Shown one piece after another: positions 9,103 through 17,350 of a stretch of 64,000 bases of DNA. The notes below the pieces were generated by a model, which saw only the letters and a list, made by a program, of their open reading frames with translations, did not search any database and was not told the DNA's origin. The DNA is from Breoghania sp. (GTDB lineage Bacteria > Pseudomonadota > Alphaproteobacteria > Rhizobiales > Stappiaceae), in the NCBI RefSeq assembly GCF_963674635.1, contig NZ_OY771475.1, positions 1,674,001 to 1,738,000 of the forward strand, given 5' to 3'. Position 1 is the stretch's first letter. Each line of letters starts with the position of its first letter. The translations under genes were made by a program, and so were the position numbers.

Positions 9103-10866
9103 ATGACTACCCCTGTTTCCGCCCGTTTTTCTCCCAAATCGGTATCGACAAAAATCCTTCTCATTGTCGAGTTCGTCACGGCCTTCACGATTATCGTCGC
9201 CGCCCTTGCGATCTTCCAGATGTCGAAGATTGGCGCGGAGATCACGGCGATCGCCGAGCATGACATTCCACTGACCAGGGAACTCAACAGCGTCACCGTT
9301 GGGCAGCTTGAACAGGCGATCCTGTTGGAGCGCATGTTACGGGCGGGCAAGATTGGCTCCCTCGATGACGATGAGCTTTACCGGGAAAGCCGCGACGCCT
9401 TCATGAAGCTGTCCGCCAAGGTCGACGAGGCCATCGTGAGCAGCCGGACGATTGCGGAAAGCGGCCTTGGCGCGGCGAAGACGCCTGCTGCCGTGGAAGA
9501 GTTTCGCGCGGTTCTCGATCAGATCGCGGAGATCGAGAAAACCCACAAGACCTTCGCCCAGCATGTGGAGGAAGCTGCCTCCCTGATCGAGGCGGGCAAA
9601 GTCGATGAGGCGATCCATTTGGGAGAGACGATAGAGGCGGAAGAAGAGAGACTTGATCAGCGTCTGATCTCGACACTCAACACCATTGAGTCCTTCACTG
9701 CGAATGCGGCGACCAACGCTGAAAACCACGAACACGAGGCCCTGATGCAACTGATCGCCGTGTCGGTTGTCTCCGTCATTCTCGGGGCGTCCCTGGCGAT
9801 CTTCTTCGCCCGTCGGGGGATCGCTGCGCCGCTGCGTTCGGTTGCTGGCGCGCTGACCGCGCTGGCGCGCGGCGACACGACGGCCAATGTCGACGTCAAC
9901 AGCCGCGACGAGGTCGGGCAGGTCGCAGGTGCTTTTGGGACGTTCCGCGAAAACCTGATCGAGATGGAACGTCTGCGCGAGCAGGCCGCGGAAGAAGAAG
10001 CGCGCGTCGAGCAGGAAAAACGCGATGCGATGATGCGCCTTGCCGACGAGCTTGAGAGAACCGTCAAGACAATCGCCATGCAGCTTTCCTCCGCGGTGGA
10101 GGAGCTTTCGACGGTCGCAACCTCCATGGCGGAAAACGCCAACCAGACCCGCGAACGCGCCTCAACCGTTGCTGCGGCGTCTGAACAGGCCTCCTCCAAC
10201 ATCCAGACGGTGGCAGCGGCCTCTGAAGAACTGTCAGCCTCCATCGCCGAAATCAGCCGACAGGTGACCAAGGCTCTGGACCTGTCCGCCCATTCCACCG
10301 ATCAGGCGCGCACCTCCAACGAAACCGTGGAAGGGCTATCGGCCTCCACCGCACGTATCGATGAAGTGATCAAGCTCATTTCCGACATCGCCGACCAGAC
10401 CAATCTCCTCGCGCTCAACGCCACCATCGAGGCCGCGCGGGCGGGTGAAGCGGGCAAGGGCTTCGCCGTCGTCGCTTCCGAGGTCAAGAACCTCGCCAAT
10501 CAGACGGGCCGCGCCACGGAGGATATCGGCAACCACATCCAGCAGATGCAGTCGGGCTCAAAGCTCACCGCAGAAGCGATTGTCGGTGTCGTGCAGGCCA
10601 TCGCGTCCATCGACGAGCAGATTGCAGGCATCGCCTCAGCCATTGAGGAACAGAACGCCGTGACCTCGGAAATCGCCCGCAACGCCAGCGAGGTCGCAGA
10701 CGGCTCCACGAGCATTTCCTCAAATATCGCCGATGTCAGCAACGACACGCTGAATTCAAGCGCCTCGGCGGACCAGATCCGCGCAACGGTTCAAAGCCTC
10801 GGCGAACAATCGAGCCTGCTGACATCTGAGCTGGATCGCTTCCTGACGACCATTCGCGCAGCCTGA
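9103..10866 (+). CDS. Methyl-accepting chemotaxis protein with HAMP domain
   Basis: The 587-residue transmembrane chemoreceptor has TM1 at about residues 17-40, an all-helical sensor of about 170 residues, TM2 at about 214-236, a HAMP domain after it, and a cytoplasmic signalling helix bundle. The near-invariant hairpin tip (IADQTNLLALNATIEAARAG, from residue 429) binds CheA and CheW. The sensor region, with repeated E-A-E helices, resembles a four-helix-bundle ligand domain; its ligand is unknown. There is no C-terminal CheR-binding pentapeptide. The ATG after GAGGTCT was chosen because upstream sequence does not extend TM1 sensibly. No che genes are nearby, so it is an orphan receptor gene. 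Confidence 0.95.
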   Translation: MTTPVSARFSPKSVSTKILLIVEFVTAFTIIVAALAIFQMSKIGAEITAIAEHDIPLTRELNSVTVGQLEQAILLERMLRAGKIGSLDDDELYRESRDAFMKLSAKVDEAIVSSRTIAESGLGAAKTPAAVEEFRAVLDQIAEIEKTHKTFAQHVEEAASLIEAGKVDEAIHLGETIEAEEERLDQRLISTLNTIESFTANAATNAENHEHEALMQLIAVSVVSVILGASLAIFFARRGIAAPLRSVAGALTALARGDTTANVDVNSRDEVGQVAGAFGTFRENLIEMERLREQAAEEEARVEQEKRDAMMRLADELERTVKTIAMQLSSAVEELSTVATSMAENANQTRERASTVAAASEQASSNIQTVAAASEELSASIAEISRQVTKALDLSAHSTDQARTSNETVEGLSASTARIDEVIKLISDIADQTNLLALNATIEAARAGEAGKGFAVVASEVKNLANQTGRATEDIGNHIQQMQSGSKLTAEAIVGVVQAIASIDEQIAGIASAIEEQNAVTSEIARNASEVADGSTSISSNIADVSNDTLNSSASADQIRATVQSLGEQSSLLTSELDRFLTTIRAA

Positions 10867-10900
10867 CCGGCCCGACCGGATCGAGCCGAAACGACATGAT

Positions 10901-10934
10901 GGGCGGCTGGGGCGCACCCGTCCCGCCGCCCTTT
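10901..10934 (+). terminator. Possible terminator between chemoreceptor and DMT transporter genes
   Basis: GGGCGGC pairs with GCCGCCC across 17 bases, with an inner GGG/CCC pairing, and CTTTCG follows. The T-run is short, so this is a weak call at a convergent gene end. Confidence 0.4.
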
Positions 10935-10940
10935 CGTCAT

Positions 10941-11834
10941 TCAGTGCTTTTGCGCTGCGGCGCGGGCCGCCACGGCGCGTTCTCGCAGGAACGCATAGAC
11001 GCCGGTGGCGATCAGGATGCCGCTGCCTGTCAGGGTCTGCCAGTCAGGAACATCATTCCAGACGACAAGACCGATGATCATGGCCCAGATCACGATGGAA
11101 TAACGGAACGGGGCGACGACCACCATGTCACCGGTGCGCACCGCGATGATGATAAAGACGAAGCCAACCAGCAAGAAAGCGGCAGCGGCCACCAGAAGGG
11201 AGAATTGCTGGACATCGGGCATGTGCCAGGTCTCGAAGAAGGCCATGCCTGGCCCGACCAGGCAGGTCATCACCAGGACACTCATCAGCGCCGCGCCGAA
11301 GGAATTGACCTCAAGGGGGATATGGCGGGTAACGAGATCGCGCCCGGACATGAAAACCACGCCCACAAGCGCCGACAAGGACCAGACGCTGAACCCGGAA
11401 AAGCCCGGCCGCACGATCAGCAGAACGCCGCAAAAGCCCACAAGCACCGCGCCCCAGCGCCGCCAGCCGACCTGCTCGCCCAGAAAAAGAGCCGAAGCGG
11501 CCACGATCAGCAGCGGCAGGGCCTGAAGAATGGAGGTCGCGTTGGCGATAGGCAGGTGGGCGAGCGCCGCAAGGTAGAAGATGCTGGCAAAGGTCTCGCA
11601 TAATGCCCGCATGATCACGGCGGGATGCAACAGCAGGCGCGGGCGTTCAAGCGCACCGGTCATCCATGCAATGGCTCCAACGAAAAGACAGGCGAAAAAC
11701 CCGCGCAAGAAGATGATCTGGCCGAGCGGCAGATCGGTGGAGACGAATTTCACCATGGAATCGTTGACGATGAACCCGGCCGAGGCCAGCAACATCGCCG
11801 CAATTCCGCGCCCGTTCTCCTTGAAATCCGCCAT
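10941..11834 (-). CDS. DMT superfamily (EamA) metabolite transporter
   Basis: The 297-residue protein has ten predicted membrane helices arranged as two EamA repeats. The first repeat holds ASAGFIVNDSMVKFVS and FLRGFFACLFVGA. The end of each repeat shows the usual LGEQVGWRRWGAVLVGF or IIGLVVWNDVPDWQT pattern. Members export small metabolites across the inner membrane; this subgroup resembles S-adenosylmethionine or riboflavin-type carriers, but I cannot assign the substrate. The ATG preceded by AAAGGGATATGC was chosen over longer in-frame starts. Confidence 0.88.
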   Translation of the reverse strand: MADFKENGRGIAAMLLASAGFIVNDSMVKFVSTDLPLGQIIFLRGFFACLFVGAIAWMTGALERPRLLLHPAVIMRALCETFASIFYLAALAHLPIANATSILQALPLLIVAASALFLGEQVGWRRWGAVLVGFCGVLLIVRPGFSGFSVWSLSALVGVVFMSGRDLVTRHIPLEVNSFGAALMSVLVMTCLVGPGMAFFETWHMPDVQQFSLLVAAAAFLLVGFVFIIIAVRTGDMVVVAPFRYSIVIWAMIIGLVVWNDVPDWQTLTGSGILIATGVYAFLRERAVAARAAAQKH

Positions 11835-12040
11835 GCATATCCCTTTACGACAACCCCAGTCTCGCACTGACAAGAGCCGACGTTTATAGAGCCGCACGCT
11901 CAAAGGAAAGACGGCATTGAAGCCGCACCCCATGCCGCAACGTCACAGGAGCAACCCGCGCGCACAGGGGGAGAACGAAGCGCAAGCCGCTCTCGGCGTT
12001 GTTGGGAAACGCCAATAACCGCGAGCACTTAAAACAAACA

Positions 12041-12250
12041 TCAAGCTTCCGCTTCGGGTGCCGAAGACGGAACGCACATGGATTTGCGCAAGACCCAGCC
12101 AGGATGATCCTTGAGCCATCGCTGCGCTTCCGGCTCGCCATATCGAGCGCATTGCGATGCGGGAACGTGCTCGGCAAAGAACGGAAGTTGAACCACCTTG
12201 CAGTTTGCGGGGGCCTGGGCGAGGCAGACGGAAAGCGCGAGGATCAGCAT
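12041..12250 (-). CDS. Small four-cysteine protein, copy A of a tandem pair
   Basis: The 69-residue protein has a short hydrophobic N-terminus (MLILALSVCLAQAP) and cysteines at positions 9, 17, 34 and 59. It shares roughly half of its residues, the same length and exactly the same cysteine positions with the protein encoded just upstream of it, so the two arose by tandem duplication. Conserved pieces include QC-R-G-PE, HPGW and K--CVP. Similar short proteins of unknown role are common in rhizobial genomes. The N-terminus lacks the positive residues of a classical signal peptide, so the location is uncertain. Confidence 0.72.
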   Translation of the reverse strand: MLILALSVCLAQAPANCKVVQLPFFAEHVPASQCARYGEPEAQRWLKDHPGWVLRKSMCVPSSAPEAEA

Positions 12251-12315
12251 GTGAGGGCACCTCTTTGGTCGGGCTCAAATCCTTCTTACGAAACTCACTC
12301 TCTACAAACGAACCA

Positions 12316-12525
12316 TCAGATGCTCTTTTCGAGCCTGTCGGCTGGCACGCAGCGCCATTTCTTGACCTGCCATCCCGGATGGGTGAGATGCCATTTGGCG
12401 ACCTCAGGCTGACCGAAACGCATACACTGCATCGGGGTTGCGTATTCGGCAAGGTAGGTCAGATTGACCTCCTTGCAGGTGGCGGGGGTGGTGGCGAGGC
12501 AGACGGATAGGGCAAGTACGAGCAT
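12316..12525 (-). CDS. Small four-cysteine protein, copy B of a tandem pair
   Basis: This is the paralogue of the downstream 69-residue protein, with cysteines again at 9, 17, 34 and 59 and the blocks MLVLALSVCLA, MQCMRFGQPE, HPGW and RCVPAD. The frame is open upstream, but the shared length and shared MLxLALSVC start with copy A fix the initiation codon. The upstream ribosome site (CTCCGGAATACTGAT) is weak. The two genes are 65 bases apart on the same strand and are probably cotranscribed. Function is unknown; the conserved cysteines suggest two disulfides or a metal site. Confidence 0.72.
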   Translation of the reverse strand: MLVLALSVCLATTPATCKEVNLTYLAEYATPMQCMRFGQPEVAKWHLTHPGWQVKKWRCVPADRLEKSI

Positions 12526-12789
12526 ATCAGTATTCCGGAGCTTGCCTTGCAGGAAGGCAGGTTTGCGTTCAGGCGCTCTCCCCTTGGGCATGCATCCCGT
12601 CTTTCGGCTGCCTGGGCAGCTCTCTTTCATGCCACCTGACCAGTGAACCGCAATAAGCGCGCCAGAACCATCCGCCCGACTACGCTCGTATCGGAAACAT
12701 CCGTTAAAACACTTTGATATATTGAATGATATGCCTCTCGGGCCCAATATCCGCTGCTGCCTGTGGCAAGAAATGCTTTGCCTTGACGC

Positions 12790-13803
12790 CTAGTCCGCCC
12801 GTTTCAGCGGCAGATTGGTCAACAGGTTCTGTGGCTTGACCTTGAGACGTCGATCCGGGGTCATGGCGAGCCCGATCCAGACCGGCTTGCCACGCATGGT
12901 TTCGATCAGATCTTCGCTGTTTTCAAAATCCATTCTGAAAAGCGCGACAATACGGGCCAGAGCTTCCGGCTCCAGCGGCGTCTGCTGATAAAGGGCATTG
13001 AGAATCCGGCTGGCCTCAGCATCGAGCCCCACATGCCATGTCCAGCGTTCATCGCGGATCGAGCGCTGCGGCTGAATGCGCACGGTTATCCCGTGAAAAT
13101 GCCTCACCCAGGCTTCAAGAACGCGTGCAAAGGCATCGAGCGCCGGCTGGGTGAAGCGAAAATCGATGGCGGTGTCGAAGCGGTCGGATCGTTCCCAGTA
13201 AACCGCCTTGTTGTCCTCGTCGAGCACATCGAGCGCGATCTCGCGCATCGGTGTTCCCGCTTCCACCAGCAAGGCACCGAGACCGCCGAAACCGCCTGTC
13301 TCCGCCCGCATCTCCACGATCTCCGCATCGGCGAGCATGAGCTGTTCGTTCTCGGTGGAGATGGTCTGTTCGCGAAAAAGCAATTCACCAGCCTTCACCC
13401 GCATGGGATCACTCGCGTCCTCCAGGATGTTGCGGGTGATGAGATGGACCATCTGGTCGACGATCATGGCGGGCAGATGCGGGGCGTCGCCTGCAAAGAG
13501 CGCAGCATATGCACCTTCTACCGTGCGGTGATGGACGAGGAAGTCGCGAAACCCCAGGATGAAGCGGTAATTGTCCGCTGCATCCTCGTCCTGGATGGCG
13601 GCAATCTCGTTCGGCGACACGTCCGCGCGTGGGCTCGCCATCAGCTTCTCGAAAAGCGCGTTTTCCGCCGCACAGGATTCCGCCACGGGGTGGATCTCGG
13701 GGCGCGTGTAATAGGCGCGGAGGTAATCGTCCGTTACTGCAAGCCAGCCGGCCTCGGTGCGCTCGACAAGATGTCGACCGGCCGACTTCCAGAAATCAGG
13801 CAT
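12790..13803 (-). CDS. DUF6352 family protein of the FDH operon
   Basis: The 337-residue soluble protein begins MPDFWKSAGRHLVERTEAGWL, the typical DUF6352 start. This opening is followed by DDYLRAYYTRPEIHPV and, in the second half, ERSDRFDTAIDFRFTQPALDAFARVLEAW. DUF6352 genes lie next to DUF6505 and FDH genes in alphaproteobacteria; their role is unknown and is assumed to be FDH assembly. The start follows a strong GGTGGAGGACGGGA site and overlaps the stop region of the DUF6505 gene by eight bases, which favours coupled translation. It is the last recognisable gene of the FDH operon. Confidence 0.87.
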   Translation of the reverse strand: MPDFWKSAGRHLVERTEAGWLAVTDDYLRAYYTRPEIHPVAESCAAENALFEKLMASPRADVSPNEIAAIQDEDAADNYRFILGFRDFLVHHRTVEGAYAALFAGDAPHLPAMIVDQMVHLITRNILEDASDPMRVKAGELLFREQTISTENEQLMLADAEIVEMRAETGGFGGLGALLVEAGTPMREIALDVLDEDNKAVYWERSDRFDTAIDFRFTQPALDAFARVLEAWVRHFHGITVRIQPQRSIRDERWTWHVGLDAEASRILNALYQQTPLEPEALARIVALFRMDFENSEDLIETMRGKPVWIGLAMTPDRRLKVKPQNLLTNLPLKRAD

Positions 13804-14287
13804 TCCCGTCCTCCACCACGTCCCACACAAGTGCATGTTGCGCCGATGCGGGAGACGGCATCACCCGAAACTCCTCCCGGATGCCGCCAGCATCATCATG
13901 GGCGCGGCTGACCGACAACAGCGTGTTGGGGGGCTGACCTTGCGCCAATTCCGCCGCGAAATCTATCTCCCCGCGCGCCACGGGCAAGGCTGCGGCCAGG
14001 TCGGGCGCGCCATAGACGCTTACGAAATGCATCGCCAGCGCCTGCACCAGCGCTTCCAGCTCGTTTTCCGCAATCTCCGCCACCATCACCAAGGTGGATC
14101 GGCCAAAGCTCTCAAGCGACAGGAAGCCGTTAGCGAAGGCCTGCCGCGTCTTGCCGCGGATCTCGTCGGGCTCTAGCTCGCAGAACTCGAAACCGCCGGG
14201 CACCGCCCATTCGCCCGGCCCGGCCGCCGCCTCGAAAATCTGGCTGTCAGAGGTGTCGAGACGAATGGTACGCAGGAAACTCGGCAT
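13796..14287 (-). CDS. DUF6505 family protein of the FDH operon
   Basis: The 163-residue protein has the DUF6505 pattern: FLRTIRLDTSDSQIFE at the N-terminus, EPGEW-like GPGEWAVPGGFEF, then KTRQAFANGFLSLESFGRSTLV and an acidic C-terminus. No enzymatic motif is visible. It sits between the biotin/lipoate-ligase-like gene and the DUF6352 gene, overlapping the latter by eight bases. Its steady association with formate dehydrogenase genes suggests a maturation or quality-control role; this is inference from context. Confidence 0.85.
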   Translation of the reverse strand: MPSFLRTIRLDTSDSQIFEAAAGPGEWAVPGGFEFCELEPDEIRGKTRQAFANGFLSLESFGRSTLVMVAEIAENELEALVQALAMHFVSVYGAPDLAAALPVARGEIDFAAELAQGQPPNTLLSVSRAHDDAGGIREEFRVMPSPASAQHALVWDVVEDGNA

Positions 14288-14482
14288 GAGGGAATCCGTC
14301 GGAGTTGTCGTGGTGGGCAGCCGGCCTCACAAGGCCGGTTCGGTGGCTCCCGCCACACTACGCGATCATCGGTAAAATGGAATGAATGGCGTGGGGCAAT
14401 TTCCTCAAATCCGGATGCAACGGTGCGATTTTCCCCAATCCGCACCGCGCCCTCTCCCCCGGAGATTGCACATTGAGGGGGA

Positions 14483-15205
14483 TCAGAGCTCAAGAAGGAC
14501 GCTTCCCGCATCCCCCTCCAGCAAAAGCCCGCCGCGATCATCAAGACCGCGCACACGACCGCGATAAAGTGTGCCATCGCGTTCTATCTCGGCCTCGCCA
14601 TCCTCCCGTCCTCGTGCACGGAAGGTCCATGCCTCTCGCACCGGCGCAAATCCGTCCTGCTGCCACGTATCGATCCATGTCAGCAGGTGCCGCGCCCAGG
14701 CGGAGATCAGATCTTCCGCTGCGATCTCACCGCAACCCTCGTCATAGAGCGTTGTGCGGTCCGGCGTGAGACCCGGCTCGACTCCCTCGCCGACATTCGC
14801 GTGCAAGGCAACCCTGAGACCGAGCACCAGCCAGTCTGGCGCGCCCGCACCGTCGAACGTCTCGCTCATTTCCAGGCTGACATGTCCCACGATCCCGTCA
14901 TTGGCCCGAAGCGTCGACGGCCAGTCCCAGGTTATGCCGACCTCAGGGGGAATGAGCGCGCCGATCGCATCGGCGGCCGCCACCATTCCGACTAAGAGCA
15001 TCTGGCGGCAGAGCTCCGGTGTAACTTCCGGTTCCAGCACCAGGGCCATGGCGACGCCCTCCGCGGTCGCCTGCCAAACGAGATCGCCCGCGCCATAGTG
15101 CCCGGCCTCGGCGCCCAGACGCGCAGCCTCTTCGGGCGACGTTGCAGAAACGGCGGCATGGGCAGTCAGAAGTGGCGGCAAGCACAGGGCCGATGATGAC
15201 ATCAT
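14483..15205 (-). CDS. Biotin/lipoate protein ligase-like protein of the FDH operon
   Basis: The 240-residue protein belongs to the biotin/lipoate A/B ligase fold group that accompanies DUF6505 and DUF6352. Visible elements are EEAARLGAEAGHYGAGDLVWQ, ALVLEPEV near residue 60, and IPPEVGITWDWPSTLRANDG, which aligns with the ligase core but lacks the canonical GRGRRGR biotin-adenylate loop. The C-terminal 50 residues form a small beta-rich domain (RDGTLYRGRVRGLDDRGGLL) like the BirA tail. Whether it transfers biotin, lipoate or nothing is unknown. A 195-base spacer with a perfect hairpin (CCGGCCT-CACA-AGGCCGG at 14321-14338) separates it from the next gene. Confidence 0.78.
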   Translation of the reverse strand: MMSSSALCLPPLLTAHAAVSATSPEEAARLGAEAGHYGAGDLVWQATAEGVAMALVLEPEVTPELCRQMLLVGMVAAADAIGALIPPEVGITWDWPSTLRANDGIVGHVSLEMSETFDGAGAPDWLVLGLRVALHANVGEGVEPGLTPDRTTLYDEGCGEIAAEDLISAWARHLLTWIDTWQQDGFAPVREAWTFRARGREDGEAEIERDGTLYRGRVRGLDDRGGLLLEGDAGSVLLEL

Positions 15206-15400
15206 GTGATTTCTCTTACGGACAGAGTGGCCGCTCACGAAGCATCGTATGCGGTCTTTCGCAGGCCCACCCAATGTACTGTCTGGAAGCGGTCCTGTCG
15301 CAATGGAGCGTGGCGAGACTGGGCAGGTTTCTCGCATCACGGGCGCACGGCTTAGGGGCCATGCGCAGGGCGTGTCGCGTCCATAAACTGTGGGCGGGTC

Positions 15401-15565
15401 TCAGTGCTCCCCCGGCCGCAGCCCCATGCCGGGATCGAGGCGGACGGAGCCCGTGTCGCTGGTGTAGACGGTGGCGGAGGACATATCGAGGGTGGTGTCC
15501 AGGATCAGCGCCGCGCTGATGGCGATCAGCACGCCAAGCGATATGCCGCTCAAGAAGGCCTTCAT
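15401..15565 (-). CDS. 54-residue single-pass membrane microprotein downstream of fdhC
   Basis: A short frame encodes MKAFLSGISLGVLIAISAAL followed by a polar tail ending GMGLRPGEH, that is, one N-terminal hydrophobic helix (about residues 5-22) and a soluble tail of about 30 residues. The ATG is preceded by GTGAGGACATGTCGTA. It lies in line with the FDH genes, between fdhC and the ligase-like gene, and codon use looks coding. I do not recognise the family. It could be a small subunit or stabiliser of the membrane-bound FDH; that is inference from location and topology. Confidence 0.6.
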   Translation of the reverse strand: MKAFLSGISLGVLIAISAALILDTTLDMSSATVYTSDTGSVRLDPGMGLRPGEH

Positions 15566-15693
15566 TACGACATGTCCTCACTTCACTCAGGGACCCATTG
15601 ATACGGGCTCTTTGCAACAAGAGCCCAGGTCGCAACAGGTTCCCGCCTCAGATTTCCAGTTCTCCGGATGGACCGGCAGGGGCGCGCACTCAA

Positions 15694-16893
15694 TCAGGCA
15701 CGCGCCTCGGCGGTCTCCTTGCGGGCCTCTTCCGCCTCGCGGGCCTGCGCCTCCTCAACCTCCTTCACCCAGAGGTTGTGATGCTCCTTCGCCCAATTGA
15801 GATCGACCTCGCCGGTGCCCATCGCCTCGAACGCGCCCTCCATTCCCAGGGAACCGATATAGACATGCGCGATGATGATGCAGATCAGCGCGATGGCAAT
15901 GATCGCGTGCCAGAGCTGGGCGAGTTGCTGTTCGTGAATGGGCGCAAGACCGGTCGGCAATGAGGTGCCAAAGATCGCGTTCACCACTTCGAACGTCGCG
16001 GAAAACAGGTGCGTGGTGAACGGAAAGATCATCGACCAACCCGATATGGAAGCTGACAGCCCTGCCAGCATCACCGACCAGAAGATGAGTTTCTGCCCCG
16101 CATTGAACTTGCGCGCGTCCACATGGAGGCCCTTCGTGAACAGCCCCCCGCCCTTCATCAACCAGATCAGATCGATGTAGCGCGGAATATTGTATTTCAC
16201 CCACATCACGAAGAGCACGGTCAGCCCCGTCATGAAGGCGAAGGCCATGTAATTGTGCATGAGCTTGCCGACATGGGTGATCGCCGCGAAGGCCTCCTTG
16301 CCAATGACCGGCTCCAACACATAGCGGCCGTAGAGCAGGTTCAGGCCCGTCAGCGCCATGACGATGAAGGACGACGCCGCCAGCCAGTGGCCGGTGCGCT
16401 CGATAAAGGTGAAGCGGGTGATGGTCTTGCCGGAACGACCGTTTTCGATACGAATGCGCCCGCGGATCGCAAAGAAGAGCGCCACGACGATCACCATGCC
16501 CAGCATGGCCCACACGCCGTAGGTCGACAGCGGACCGTTGCGGAAAGCGCGCCAGTTGTCACCCTCCGACTGGATCAGCGTTGCCGCCTTCTTGTCGGGG
16601 ATGGAGACCTTGCCTTCCGCCGAACCATTCCGGATCGCCCGCCACAGATCGGCATCGGATTTCGTCCCCAGCGCATCGCCCGGCACATGACCGTCGACGG
16701 GGTTCTGACGAAGTTCCGGAGCACCAACGGGCTGCGCCAAAGCCGATGACACGCCCACACCCGGCACGAAAGTGACAGCGAAAGCAGCCAGAAGGAAAGC
16801 CATGGCGAGGCCGGCCAGGCGCGCGCAAAGGACATCGGCGAACCGACGCCCGCCATGCCGCGACCACCCTTCCTTGCTGTAATCTCGCCCCAT
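15694..16893 (-). CDS. fdhC: Formate dehydrogenase gamma subunit, cytochrome b
   Basis: This 399-residue membrane subunit passes electrons from the FDH Fe-S subunit to the quinone pool. After an N-terminal signal-like helix (about residues 22-44) there is a periplasmic stretch of about 100 residues containing DLWRAIRNG and NWRAFRNG. Then comes a four-helix cytochrome b561-type core with candidate haem ligands in RTGHWLAAS, THVGKLMHN and LWHAIIAI. E. coli FdnI is about 217 residues, so the N-terminal extension is marked, as is usual in alphaproteobacterial FdhC. The ATG with GGGAGAGAGTTG upstream is preferred over two earlier in-frame ATGs. The C-terminal tail is a charged E/A/K-rich helix. 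Confidence 0.92.
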   Translation of the reverse strand: MGRDYSKEGWSRHGGRRFADVLCARLAGLAMAFLLAAFAVTFVPGVGVSSALAQPVGAPELRQNPVDGHVPGDALGTKSDADLWRAIRNGSAEGKVSIPDKKAATLIQSEGDNWRAFRNGPLSTYGVWAMLGMVIVVALFFAIRGRIRIENGRSGKTITRFTFIERTGHWLAASSFIVMALTGLNLLYGRYVLEPVIGKEAFAAITHVGKLMHNYMAFAFMTGLTVLFVMWVKYNIPRYIDLIWLMKGGGLFTKGLHVDARKFNAGQKLIFWSVMLAGLSASISGWSMIFPFTTHLFSATFEVVNAIFGTSLPTGLAPIHEQQLAQLWHAIIAIALICIIIAHVYIGSLGMEGAFEAMGTGEVDLNWAKEHHNLWVKEVEEAQAREAEEARKETAEARA

Positions 16894-16942
16894 CAACTCT
16901 CTCCCTGCTGCCGACATGCCCTGGTTTTCCCGCATGCTCGGA

Positions 16943-17140
16943 TCAGTTCTTCTGCTTGAGGACGCGCAGTTGAAGCGCACGTTCCTGCTGCGCGGTGAGC
17001 GGAGTGTCCTTTTTCCCGCCATACTCGCCATGAACGTAGTGCAGCGGACGGCCCTGCTCTTCCTCACGGCACGATGCGAGCCCCGCGGCGAACACAACGA
17101 GCGCCAGCACTTTCAAAACGGTCGAGAAACCAGCCGACAC
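16943..17140 (-). CDS. Small lipoprotein between fdhB and fdhC
   Basis: A GTG-initiated frame of 65 residues has a hydrophobic signal segment and a lipobox: VVFAAGLASC places Cys21 or so as the lipidated residue. The mature part is short and polar (REEEQGRPLHYVHGEYGG ... LRVLKQKN). GTG is chosen because AAGGGAG lies five bases upstream and it gives a compact signal peptide; the longer open frame has no such site. The gene lies 210 bases after fdhB and 50 bases before fdhC. It may be a periplasm-facing accessory of the FDH complex, but I do not recognise a family. Confidence 0.65.
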   Translation of the reverse strand: MSAGFSTVLKVLALVVFAAGLASCREEEQGRPLHYVHGEYGGKKDTPLTAQQERALQLRVLKQKN

Positions 17141-17350
17141 AGCAACTCCCTTCACACATCCTTTGCCGGGATAGTGGGCGCATCCTTTCAAGGACGCCCC
17201 GCTCAATCCCGACCTCTCAGATCGGGTCTCTGGCACGAGAATGGCCGGACCACCTGTCGCGTCCAGCCATCCTGCCTGTCCGTGAGAGCAGCAACGCCTC
17301 CGCGCCTGTCTCTCCAAACCCTGATGCGGGCCTGCCTGAAAGTGCGCGCC

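Noticed and set aside
14321..14338. Hairpin CCGGCCT-CACA-AGGCCGG as an intrinsic terminator
   Set aside because: No T-run on either side; it lies within what looks like one operon, so at most it modulates the transcript.
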